The position numbers and the translations under genes were made by a program. From contig JANQFF010000072.1 in the NCBI GenBank assembly GCA_028277965.1, forward strand, positions 1-48,526: 48,526 nt of DNA. Reading direction: 5' to 3'. The notes under the pieces are model-generated. The model had not been told where the DNA came from. It was given only the letters and a program-made list of their open reading frames with translations, and did not search any database. Shown piece after piece: positions 15,562-23,364 of the stretch (the stretch's first letter is position 1; every line of letters starts with the position of its first letter). This DNA is from Pseudomonadales bacterium. Lineage in GTDB: Bacteria > Pseudomonadota > Gammaproteobacteria > Pseudomonadales > Azotimanducaceae.

Positions 15562-17120
15562 TGCGCCGGACCTTATTTGCAATCCTGTTGATGGTGCCGG
15601 GCTTCGTTTCCGCGCAGCCCAACATGATTTTTGTTCTGGTAGATGACCTGCGATTCGATGGCATCGGACATGTCAATCCTGCGTTGTCCACGCCTAATAT
15701 CGACCGCCTGGCAGAAGAGGGTGCGTTTTTCTCCAGAGCTGTTGTGACAACATCGCTTTGTTCGCCGAGTCGCGCCACGATTCTGACGGGCCAGACCACG
15801 CGCAACCACCGCATCGTCGACAACAACGACGCATCAGAAGCGCATCTCACTTTTTTCCCGAAGTATCTGCAGGAAGCCGGATACACAACGGCGTTTGTCG
15901 GGAAGTGGCACATGGGTCGCGCCAACGACGACCCGCGCCCGGGATTCGACTACTGGGTGAGTTTCAAAGGTCAGGGGTTTTACGATCCGACTGACCGGAT
16001 CCCGCAGGAGAGGGCCGATCAGGGAGTCCGCCACCAGATCAACGTCAACGGGCAGCATGTGGACCAGCGCGGATACATGACAGATGAACTCAATCGGTAT
16101 GCGCTAGACTGGCTCGCCACACAGGATGACGACCAGCCGTTTTTTCTGTACTTGTCACACAAAGCCGTTCACTCGGACGCAAAACCGGCGGACCGGCATC
16201 GGGGTTTGTACAGTGACACGGACATAAGAATGCCTGATCCGGATGGTGACCGTGATCAACCGGGGGTTGGGAAACCCATGTGGGTTCACAATCAGCGCAA
16301 CAGCTGGCACGGGGTCGATTTCCCATATCACTCGGAGCAGGACTTCGCCGCCTACGTTAAGCGTTATTACGCGACCCTCGCTGCGGTGGATGATGGTATC
16401 GGTGAGATGCTTGAGCTGCTCGAGCGACAAGGTCTTATCGACAACACGCTGGTGGTGTTCTTCAGCGACAATGGATTCCTTTTTGGGGATCATGGCCTCA
16501 TCGACAAACGCAATGCGTATGAAGCCTCGGTACGTGTTCCCATGGCGGTTTTCGGTCCGGGCCTGTTCGAGGGCGGCGTAACGGTGGACGAGCGGGTGAG
16601 AAACCTCGATCTGGCGCCGACGTTTCTCGAATTTGCCGGTGTGGACATGCCATCTCACTTTGAGGGCCAGAGTTTCAAACCACTTATGACCGGTGAGGAA
16701 TCTGCATGGGCCCCCACACCTTTTGTGTACGAGTACTACTGGGAGTGGACGTTTCCCCATACCCCGACGACATTCGCAATCACGGATGACGAGGTCAAAT
16801 ACATCCAGTACCACGGCATCTGGGATCTCGAAGAGCTGTACGATCTGAGGCAGGATCCGCAGGAGCGCGTGAACCTTCTGGAAGACGAACGTTACCGTAA
16901 CCGTCTGATTGATCTGCGGGCGGCACTCTATGAAGAACTTCAGAATAACGATGGGCTTCGTGTGGTGCCTTTCACAGAGAAGCGGGCTCAGGGAATTCGC
17001 TTCAGAAGCAGCAACGGGTCGAAATCAGCGAAGTTCCCGTCCGGGTTTGTAAAAAGTCCTCGCGATCCGGACCTCTTTGACGGCTTTTTTCCTCCGGAGA
17101 GGGTTCAGTCGGAGGAATGA
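15561..17120 (+). CDS. Secreted type I (formylglycine) sulfatase
   Basis: A 519-residue exported arylsulfatase-family enzyme that removes sulfate esters from a carbohydrate or other organic sulfate. A signal peptide ends near residue 18 (LLMVPGFVSA). The formylglycine motif C-x-P-S-R is Cys67-Ser-Pro-Ser-Arg71 in LCSPSRATILTGQ. Metal ligands are expected at Asp28-Asp29 (VLVDDLRFD) and in FFSDNGFLFGDHG. VGKWHMG is also typical. Cys67 must be converted by a formylglycine-generating enzyme, which is not in this window. The start overlaps the SDR stop. Its 3' end overlaps the convergent protease gene by 16 bases. Confidence 0.94.
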   Translation: MRRTLFAILLMVPGFVSAQPNMIFVLVDDLRFDGIGHVNPALSTPNIDRLAEEGAFFSRAVVTTSLCSPSRATILTGQTTRNHRIVDNNDASEAHLTFFPKYLQEAGYTTAFVGKWHMGRANDDPRPGFDYWVSFKGQGFYDPTDRIPQERADQGVRHQINVNGQHVDQRGYMTDELNRYALDWLATQDDDQPFFLYLSHKAVHSDAKPADRHRGLYSDTDIRMPDPDGDRDQPGVGKPMWVHNQRNSWHGVDFPYHSEQDFAAYVKRYYATLAAVDDGIGEMLELLERQGLIDNTLVVFFSDNGFLFGDHGLIDKRNAYEASVRVPMAVFGPGLFEGGVTVDERVRNLDLAPTFLEFAGVDMPSHFEGQSFKPLMTGEESAWAPTPFVYEYYWEWTFPHTPTTFAITDDEVKYIQYHGIWDLEELYDLRQDPQERVNLLEDERYRNRLIDLRAALYEELQNNDGLRVVPFTEKRAQGIRFRSSNGSKSAKFPSGFVKSPRDPDLFDGFFPPERVQSEE

Positions 17121-19915
17121 TCCACTTCAATGTCACGGCGGATCCATCCGGTCTCAGTATGGACGAGTTCGTATGCTGGCCAGTACAGCGTATCGATCTT
17201 CAGCGTGATGACTTTCACCTGGTTGTTGAGATCGAGCGTCTTGAGCCTGGCAGTGCTTCGGTCTGGTAGCGTTCGAACCACGTTGATCAGCTCGTCGACG
17301 GTCGCTACCGGTTGTTCGTTGATCTCTACAATTCTCAGGTTTGCCACGAGACCCGCACGTGATGCCGGGGATCCGTATTTGTAGAAGGACACGTATGGTC
17401 CGTTGAGATCGAGCTGACGTTCGATGGCCAGGACCCGGGGAGGTGGCTGAATGAGTGCGCCACCCCAGAACGCAACGCGCTTCAGACCGAACGTTGGCAG
17501 TTTCTCGGGTTCGAGAGAAACCTGTTCCAGTGATCCATCTCTCAGGACAGCAAGGTCCAGGTTGCCTGTCTGGCTCATAACCTCAATCTCGCGAAGGGAC
17601 TGGGGTGCGGTACCGTTGGCGGAGATCAGTATATCCCCTGGTTTCAGGTCCCTGGCAGCGGAGGTCCCCGCCGTCAGGCGGTGGAGTTCCAGAAAGGTAG
17701 ATGCGCCAGATGCCAGGCGCTCATTGAATATGTCGTCCGGCAGCCCGCGTTTTCTTGCTTCGGTCAGGGATGTCGGGAACCAGCCTGCACCAGTATCCCA
17801 CCAGTGCTTCCCATTCTTCACCTGCGCGAGAAAGGCGACGGCAACGTCGAGCGGAACGCCCCGGTACCACGTGCGGTTGCGATTGTTGGATCGGTGCTCG
17901 AACTTCTGCCACAAACCGCGGACCCGGCCATTCTCGTCAAATATCGCTCCGGTGTAGTCATTTGGCCCGTTAATGAACTGCAGGAGCTCGGTATTTGCGT
18001 TCTGACGGCGGGGTGGAGAGGTCACCGGAAACTGTACAGGCTCAATCTCAGCGATGGCTGAACGCTGCCTGCGGACCTTGTGCTCGTTGTCGATTCCGAC
18101 AATCTCGTAGTTCTCACCAACGGCTGGTATCACCGACGACAGCCGGGCTTCATTGACGGGATAGCCGTTCAGCAGATGACGATCATACTCAACCAGGCTC
18201 AGCGAGTGGGTCGGATGCTGGTGGATTACACGACCCGGAATCTCGACCGCTCCATTAAATGTGAGGTAGACGTTGCCCGCGGAAGACGGCACGTCTGCCT
18301 GGCTGACAAGCACATAACCGCGTTCCTTGTCGACAATGAGACCTGTTCCCCAGCGTTTTCCTGCCGGGACACCGGACAGAGGGTAAGGTGCATGGAAGGC
18401 AACGTGTACGAGCGGCGGATGGTTCTCAGCGTCGAAGTTTGTAGCTGTCTGGGTATGCAGTCCCGGTGGCGGGGCAGGGTCGAGGTGTTCGATCGGCAGA
18501 CACTGCCAGAATCCGGAGTCTTCGAAACCTCTGCAGTATTTGGTAGGGAACCAGTGCAGATCCGCACGCAGGTTTGCGAAGCGTTCAGCCTGATTGGTCG
18601 TGAGCTGTCGGTAGCGAACTGCTGTCTGTTGACCTGGATGGAGGTCCTCCACGATGGTTTTGAAGTCTGTCAGGTTTGAGACAGGGATGCCGTTGAATTC
18701 GGTGATGATGCTACCTCTCGGGATACTTGCGTGTGCAAAGGTGAACCCCGGGTCTGCAAGGTAGACGCCACGCAAGGGTTGGTTGTAGTGGCGTGCGCGT
18801 TGATAAGAGACATCGTGCAGGACGGCGCCGTCAAATTCGATAAAGTCTCTTGGTGAAATGTCGTCGAGATTTGTGACGGGGAGTTTGACGTTGATCAGCG
18901 TCCCAGCTCGGCTGATCTGCAAGCGTATCTCGTTGCCGACATTGTCATCGAGGAGTGTCGCAAGGCGGTCAAAATCAATGACTGACCGGTCTTCCAGTTG
19001 AACAAGGATGTCGCCGGGTTCGAGCGACTCGGAAGCGGGTGAGCCTCGCACGAGCTGGGATACGACAAGCATGCCTCTTGTGTCTGTAAATTCATCCCGT
19101 ATCCGGGCTTCGGTTCCTTCATCGAGGCCGAGTTTTGCAAGGTCGGCGAACGGTGTGTAACGGAATGTTGTCTGCAGGGATCCTCTCGGTACGCGTTCGC
19201 CGTTACGTATGTAAGCCAGCGCTCGTACCACCCGGGTTAATGGCAGGAAGAAGGATGTGGCAGCAGACGTTCGGGAACCGGCTGCGAGGGCAACCACATC
19301 ACCTCTTACGCTGATGACCGGAGACCCGGAGGAACCCCCTGAAGAGCTGGATGCTGCCTGGTAGTAGAACGTGTTGAAGTCGTTGTAGCGTCCATGTCCG
19401 TATGCGGGCGCCGGGCGATCGAGCCTCGCCAGGGTCCCGTCCAGAATAGAGAGCTGTTCACCGGCATCGTTGCCGACAACGCGAATGTCGAGACCAACGG
19501 CGGCCGCTTCCGGGGTGAGCGGCAGTTCAATGGCGTCCATGTATTTGAGGTCTGCCGGGTTGTAACGAAAAAAGCCGAAGTCGTGTACAGGATCCCGGTA
19601 CACAGGTTCGAGATCCACTTCTTCCTGGTTGATGAATACAGCTTGTGCGGTAGAAGGTCCCGGACCTACCACGTGCCGGTTCGTAAGGATGAGGCCACGC
19701 TCCGCATCCACGACAAATCCTGTCGCCTGGGTACTCTGGTTCCAGTTTTCATCGAATGCACGGGTGTGATCAACACGGATGGAAACAACACCGCCCGCTA
19801 TGTGATCGAGCGTAGCGGGCCAGTCAGCTGATGACAGGCCTGCAACAAATATCGTCAGCCCCGCAGTCAGGCTACAGAGAACGCCCCTGAATACGCCGCT
19901 GGGGCTGGGTCGCAT
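17105..19915 (-). CDS. Secreted tandem HtrA-like serine protease with PDZ domains (Nma111/Deg7 architecture)
   Basis: A 936-residue protein with an N-terminal signal or membrane segment (about 10-30). A trypsin-like domain (about 32-240) has His81 in LTNRHVVGPGP, Asp112 in DPVHDFGFF and Ser196 in GGSSGSPV. It is followed by a PDZ domain (about 255-350) with SPASESLEPGDIL, a second PDZ-like region (about 365-445), and a second protease-like domain (about 500-700) in which the triad looks lost (VLVSQADV, HPTHSLSL, NDYTGAIFD). PDZ-like regions follow at about 735-800 and 830-910. This order matches eukaryotic Nma111 and plant Deg7. The ATG at 19915 overlaps the acyl-CoA dehydrogenase stop by one base (TAATG). 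It likely acts in envelope protein quality control; substrates are unknown. Confidence 0.88.
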   Translation of the reverse strand: MRPSPSGVFRGVLCSLTAGLTIFVAGLSSADWPATLDHIAGGVVSIRVDHTRAFDENWNQSTQATGFVVDAERGLILTNRHVVGPGPSTAQAVFINQEEVDLEPVYRDPVHDFGFFRYNPADLKYMDAIELPLTPEAAAVGLDIRVVGNDAGEQLSILDGTLARLDRPAPAYGHGRYNDFNTFYYQAASSSSGGSSGSPVISVRGDVVALAAGSRTSAATSFFLPLTRVVRALAYIRNGERVPRGSLQTTFRYTPFADLAKLGLDEGTEARIRDEFTDTRGMLVVSQLVRGSPASESLEPGDILVQLEDRSVIDFDRLATLLDDNVGNEIRLQISRAGTLINVKLPVTNLDDISPRDFIEFDGAVLHDVSYQRARHYNQPLRGVYLADPGFTFAHASIPRGSIITEFNGIPVSNLTDFKTIVEDLHPGQQTAVRYRQLTTNQAERFANLRADLHWFPTKYCRGFEDSGFWQCLPIEHLDPAPPPGLHTQTATNFDAENHPPLVHVAFHAPYPLSGVPAGKRWGTGLIVDKERGYVLVSQADVPSSAGNVYLTFNGAVEIPGRVIHQHPTHSLSLVEYDRHLLNGYPVNEARLSSVIPAVGENYEIVGIDNEHKVRRQRSAIAEIEPVQFPVTSPPRRQNANTELLQFINGPNDYTGAIFDENGRVRGLWQKFEHRSNNRNRTWYRGVPLDVAVAFLAQVKNGKHWWDTGAGWFPTSLTEARKRGLPDDIFNERLASGASTFLELHRLTAGTSAARDLKPGDILISANGTAPQSLREIEVMSQTGNLDLAVLRDGSLEQVSLEPEKLPTFGLKRVAFWGGALIQPPPRVLAIERQLDLNGPYVSFYKYGSPASRAGLVANLRIVEINEQPVATVDELINVVRTLPDRSTARLKTLDLNNQVKVITLKIDTLYWPAYELVHTETGWIRRDIEVDHSSD

Positions 19916-21057
19916 TACTCGGAAACCAGCTCCCGTCCGATCACGTATTTCATGATCTGACTGGTACCCTCGAGAATTTCGTGGACGCGCAGATCCCTCA
20001 AAAACCGCTCTGCGGGAAAGTCCATCAGAAAGCCGTAGCCGCCGTGCAGCTGCAGGGCATCGTTCACGACCTTCGAGCCAGTTTCGGTGGTGAGGAGCTT
20101 CGCCATCGCCGCCCACTGGGTTTTGTCGATGGTCTGGCGGGATACCTTGTCTGCTGCGATATAGAGCAGGGCTCTTGCAGCTTCGAGATTGGTTTTCATT
20201 TCCGCGAGCATGAATTGAGTGTTCTGAAAGTCCGCGATCCGTTGACCAAATTGACGGCGTTCTTTGACGTAGTTGACGGCGTCATCAAGACAGCGCTGCG
20301 CCCCACCCAGGGAGCACGCGCCGATATTGATCCTGCCACCATCGAGGCCTTTCATAGCGATTTTGAATCCATCACCCGGTTCTCCGACCATGTTGGATTT
20401 CGGCACGCGGCAATTGTCGAAGAGGACCGCAGCCGTGGGTTGTGAGTGCCATCCGAGCTTACGTTCCTGGGCGCCAAAAGAGAGACCTTCGGTATCCTTG
20501 TCAATAACAAAACACGATATGCCGCCGGCTTTCGACCCCTGGTCGGTCCTTGCCATGACCACATAGACCTCATTGACACCGCCACCAGAAATGAACGCCT
20601 TGCCACCATTTAAGACATAGTGATCGCCGTCGAGTTCCGCCTTGGTTTTCAGCGACGCGGCATCAGATCCCGCGCTTGGCTCAGTGAGGCAGTAGCTTGA
20701 AATCTTGTTCATGCTTGAAAGATCGGGCACATACCGTTCGCGCAGGCTGTCACTGCCGAAACTGTCGATCATCCACGTGGCCATGTTGTGGATGGAGATG
20801 AACGCCGAGGTGCTGGGGCATCCGTATGCCATGGCTTCCATGATGAGGGCGGCCTCTACCCGGGACAGCCCAATACCGCCGTGGTCTTCGCTTACATAGA
20901 TGGAGCCGAAGCCGAGTTCGGCTGCTTTCTGCAGAGTTTCCCGCGGGAACGTTTTGTTTTCGTCCCACTCTGCTGCATATGGGGTGATTTCTTCCGCGGT
21001 AAACCTGGTCGCCATGTCCTTGATGGCGGATTGTTCTTCCGTGAGTTCGAAGTTCAT
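19915..21057 (-). CDS. Acyl-CoA dehydrogenase (short/branched-chain type)
   Basis: A 380-residue FAD enzyme that introduces the 2,3 double bond of acyl-CoA. Family segments are present in order: SSYCLTEPSAGSDAASL in the FAD/substrate region, KAFISGGG, KLGWHSQPT, GDGFKIAMKGLDGGRINIGA, ERRQFGQ, and the catalytic Glu363 in HEILEGTSQIM. The pattern resembles isobutyryl-CoA dehydrogenase-like enzymes, but chain length cannot be fixed. The ATG at 21057, with AAGGGG upstream, is used instead of one nine codons earlier. It is the first gene of a minus-strand pair with the protease, an unexpected partnership. Confidence 0.93.
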   Translation of the reverse strand: MNFELTEEQSAIKDMATRFTAEEITPYAAEWDENKTFPRETLQKAAELGFGSIYVSEDHGGIGLSRVEAALIMEAMAYGCPSTSAFISIHNMATWMIDSFGSDSLRERYVPDLSSMNKISSYCLTEPSAGSDAASLKTKAELDGDHYVLNGGKAFISGGGVNEVYVVMARTDQGSKAGGISCFVIDKDTEGLSFGAQERKLGWHSQPTAAVLFDNCRVPKSNMVGEPGDGFKIAMKGLDGGRINIGACSLGGAQRCLDDAVNYVKERRQFGQRIADFQNTQFMLAEMKTNLEAARALLYIAADKVSRQTIDKTQWAAMAKLLTTETGSKVVNDALQLHGGYGFLMDFPAERFLRDLRVHEILEGTSQIMKYVIGRELVSE

Positions 21058-21146
21058 TGTGGTTTGCCCCTTGCTCCCATACATTGCTCGCGCAGGCAGC
21101 GAATCATATCGCTACGCCGTCAAAATTAGAACGTGAGTCAATAACT

Positions 21147-22103
21147 TTGAAAATACTCGTTACCCGCCGTTGGCCGGAGGCAGCAGAGGCGCGGCTTGGC
21201 CAGCTGGGCGATGTCACGCTCAATGAGGACGATTTACCTCTGTCGTCGGATGCGCTGGAAAGCGCGCTGGATGAGTACGACGTTATCTGCCCAACGGTGA
21301 CGGACCGTCTCGATGGGAGGATTCTTGGCTCTCATCCACGAAAGGCCAGGCTGCTTGCCAACTTCGGCGTTGGCGTCAACCACATCGATCTGGAGGCTGC
21401 CAGAGCGATTGGGATAGCCATAACAAACACCCCGGGCGTCTTGACCGACGCGACAGCTGAAATCGCTCTGACCCTGATGCTCATGAGTGCCCGAAGGACA
21501 GCTGAAGGTGAACGGCTGGTCAGGTCCGGGAAGTGGGATGGCTGGCGCCCGACGCATATGTTGTCAGTGCAGGTTACCGGCAAGACTCTTGGGATTGTCG
21601 GCATGGGTCGAATCGGCACAGCGCTCGCCCGCAAGGCCAGACACGGCCTTGGAATGCGCATCGCCTACTGCAACCGCACCCGGGTGCCGGAGTCAGTTGC
21701 AGTTGAACTTGGTGCCGAGCGACTGGAACTGGTCGACCTGCTTCGTAGATCTGATTTTGTGAGCCTGAACTGTCCGGCCACAGCTGAGACCCGGCACCTG
21801 ATCGACGAGACTGCGCTCTCATCGATGATGCCCCACTCACATATCATTAACACCGCGCGCGGCGATGTGATTGATGAGCAGGCGCTCGCAGGGGCGCTGG
21901 AAGCGAGACACATTGCGGGTGCCGGGCTTGATGTTTATGAAGAGGAGCCCAATGTGCATCCTGGGTTGTTGAAGCTGGATAACGTTGTTCTCCTGCCGCA
22001 CATGGGCAGCGGAACGGTCGAAACCCGAATTGCCATGGGCATGCGGGCAGTGGACAACGTCGAAGCATTTGTGAACGATAGAGCGCTGCCTGACGAGGTA
22101 TAA
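21147..22103 (+). CDS. D-2-hydroxyacid dehydrogenase (glyoxylate reductase-like)
   Basis: A 318-residue NAD(P)-dependent enzyme reducing a 2-oxoacid such as glyoxylate or hydroxypyruvate, or oxidising a D-2-hydroxyacid. The nucleotide motif is GMGRIG (152-157); the catalytic Arg238, Glu267 and His285 lie in NTARGD, EEEPNVHPG and LLPHMGSG. The only plausible start is TTG at 21147, giving the usual KILVTRRW beginning; an in-frame ATG at 21057 would extend it into the divergent gene's leader. First of five genes in the same direction. The substrate is not readable from sequence. Confidence 0.92.
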   Translation: MKILVTRRWPEAAEARLGQLGDVTLNEDDLPLSSDALESALDEYDVICPTVTDRLDGRILGSHPRKARLLANFGVGVNHIDLEAARAIGIAITNTPGVLTDATAEIALTLMLMSARRTAEGERLVRSGKWDGWRPTHMLSVQVTGKTLGIVGMGRIGTALARKARHGLGMRIAYCNRTRVPESVAVELGAERLELVDLLRRSDFVSLNCPATAETRHLIDETALSSMMPHSHIINTARGDVIDEQALAGALEARHIAGAGLDVYEEEPNVHPGLLKLDNVVLLPHMGSGTVETRIAMGMRAVDNVEAFVNDRALPDEV

Positions 22104-22114
22104 GGGGAGAACGC

Positions 22115-22531
22115 ATGTTTGCGGCGATCAAGCAGGACTGGTCCCTCCGGCCCTGGTGGATGAATCTGATTTTCTATTTCTGCGTGTACATGACTTTCAT
22201 TTACATGCCGTTTGATCTTTTCTGGAAACCAGTCGAGCTCGACTCGGAGATCTGGTTTGGATTTACGCTGACGGGATGGTGGGCCAAAGCGACAGAACCG
22301 CTGCACTGGCTGATTTACGGGGCGGGCGCCTATGGCTTCTGGAAAATGAAGTCCTGGATGTGGCCATGGGCCGCCGTATATACGGCGCAAGTGGTTATTG
22401 CCATGTTTGTGTGGAACCTCGACCACCCCCGGGGTGGTGGGGTTATCGCCGGTCTCGTGGCGGCAGCCGTCTTTGCAGTGCCGATGATTGCACTGTGGCG
22501 GGCGCGTCCCACATTTCAGGCAGTCGCTTGA
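22115..22531 (+). CDS. Tryptophan-rich membrane protein of unknown function
   Basis: A 138-residue protein I do not recognise. It has about four hydrophobic segments: 15-33 (MNLIFYFCVYMTFIYMPF), about 60-78, about 83-100 and about 108-126. Fourteen of its residues are Trp, including WW at 14-15 and 55-56, often near membrane borders. The short loop between segments 3 and 4 is WNLDHPRGGG. The ribosome site AAGGGGAG precedes the ATG. It follows the hydroxyacid dehydrogenase by 11 bases and overlaps the SDR start (TTGA), so it is embedded in this operon. Confidence 0.8.
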   Translation: MFAAIKQDWSLRPWWMNLIFYFCVYMTFIYMPFDLFWKPVELDSEIWFGFTLTGWWAKATEPLHWLIYGAGAYGFWKMKSWMWPWAAVYTAQVVIAMFVWNLDHPRGGGVIAGLVAAAVFAVPMIALWRARPTFQAVA

Positions 22532-23364
22532 CCGTCGCGGGCAAGTTGGCCGGCAAGGTTGCACTGGTCACAGGGTCCGGCCGGGGAATTGGCGCGGCAA
22601 CAGCGGCCATGCTGGCAGCAGACGGCGCAGCCGTTGTTGTGAATGACCTGGACGAGGATGCCTGTGCTGCAACCGCGGCAACCATCAATTCCGACGGAGG
22701 CAAAGCGGTACATGTTGCTTGCGACCTGACATCTGCCGAGGCGCCGCAACTGCTTGTCGACACGGCGATTGATGCGTTTGGCAGTCTCGACATCATCGTC
22801 AACAACGCCGGCTACGTCTGGAACTCGGCTATGCACAACCATAGCGACGAGCAATGGCAGGCGATGCTCGATATGCATGCGACGGCACCGTTCCGCCTGT
22901 TGCGGGCCTACTATCCCTGGCTGAAGGAAAAAGTTGCCGAAGAACAGGCGCAGGGGCGGGTAACCTGCAGGAAGATAGTCAACATATCCTCCGTTTCAGG
23001 CACCGAAGGGGCTGCGACCCAGATCGCGTACTCAGCCGGAAAAGCTGCTGTAGTTGGAATTACCAAAACACTCGCTAAAGAGTGGGGACGTTTCAACGTG
23101 ACGGTCAACTGCGTGGCTTTTGGCCCGATTGAAACGCGACTGACCCAGGTCTACGACGATGCACCCCCAACGATTGAGGTGGCCGGCAGGGATTTCAAAG
23201 TCGGTCTGTCTGAGACTCAGGTTGAGGCGATGGTCCCGACCATACCGCTCGGGCGCGTAGGTCAGCCGGAGGACGCTGCCGGTGCGGTTTATCTGTTTTG
23301 TATTCCTGAATCCGATTTCGTGACAGGGCAGCTTCTCATCTGCTCAGGCGGCTTGCGCGGATGA
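22528..23364 (+). CDS. Short-chain dehydrogenase/reductase (FabG-like)
   Basis: A 278-residue classical SDR with TGSGRGIG (15-22), NNAG (92-95), Ser155 in NISSVSG, and Tyr168 and Lys172 in YSAGK. VTVNCVAFGPIETRLT and the ending FVTGQLLICSGG are typical of 3-oxoacyl reductases and hydroxyacyl-CoA dehydrogenases. The TTG at 22528 overlaps the stop of the membrane protein gene; a second TTG six codons downstream would also leave the fold intact. Its stop overlaps the MFS start by four bases. It probably acts on a hydroxy- or oxo-acyl-CoA, or on the solute imported by the transporter. Confidence 0.9.
   Translation: MTVAGKLAGKVALVTGSGRGIGAATAAMLAADGAAVVVNDLDEDACAATAATINSDGGKAVHVACDLTSAEAPQLLVDTAIDAFGSLDIIVNNAGYVWNSAMHNHSDEQWQAMLDMHATAPFRLLRAYYPWLKEKVAEEQAQGRVTCRKIVNISSVSGTEGAATQIAYSAGKAAVVGITKTLAKEWGRFNVTVNCVAFGPIETRLTQVYDDAPPTIEVAGRDFKVGLSETQVEAMVPTIPLGRVGQPEDAAGAVYLFCIPESDFVTGQLLICSGGLRG

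Noticed and set aside
14893-17120. A sulfated-polysaccharide utilisation locus around the sulfatase
   Set aside because: Only one sulfatase and no glycoside hydrolase, SusC/D pair or carbohydrate transporter is adjacent.
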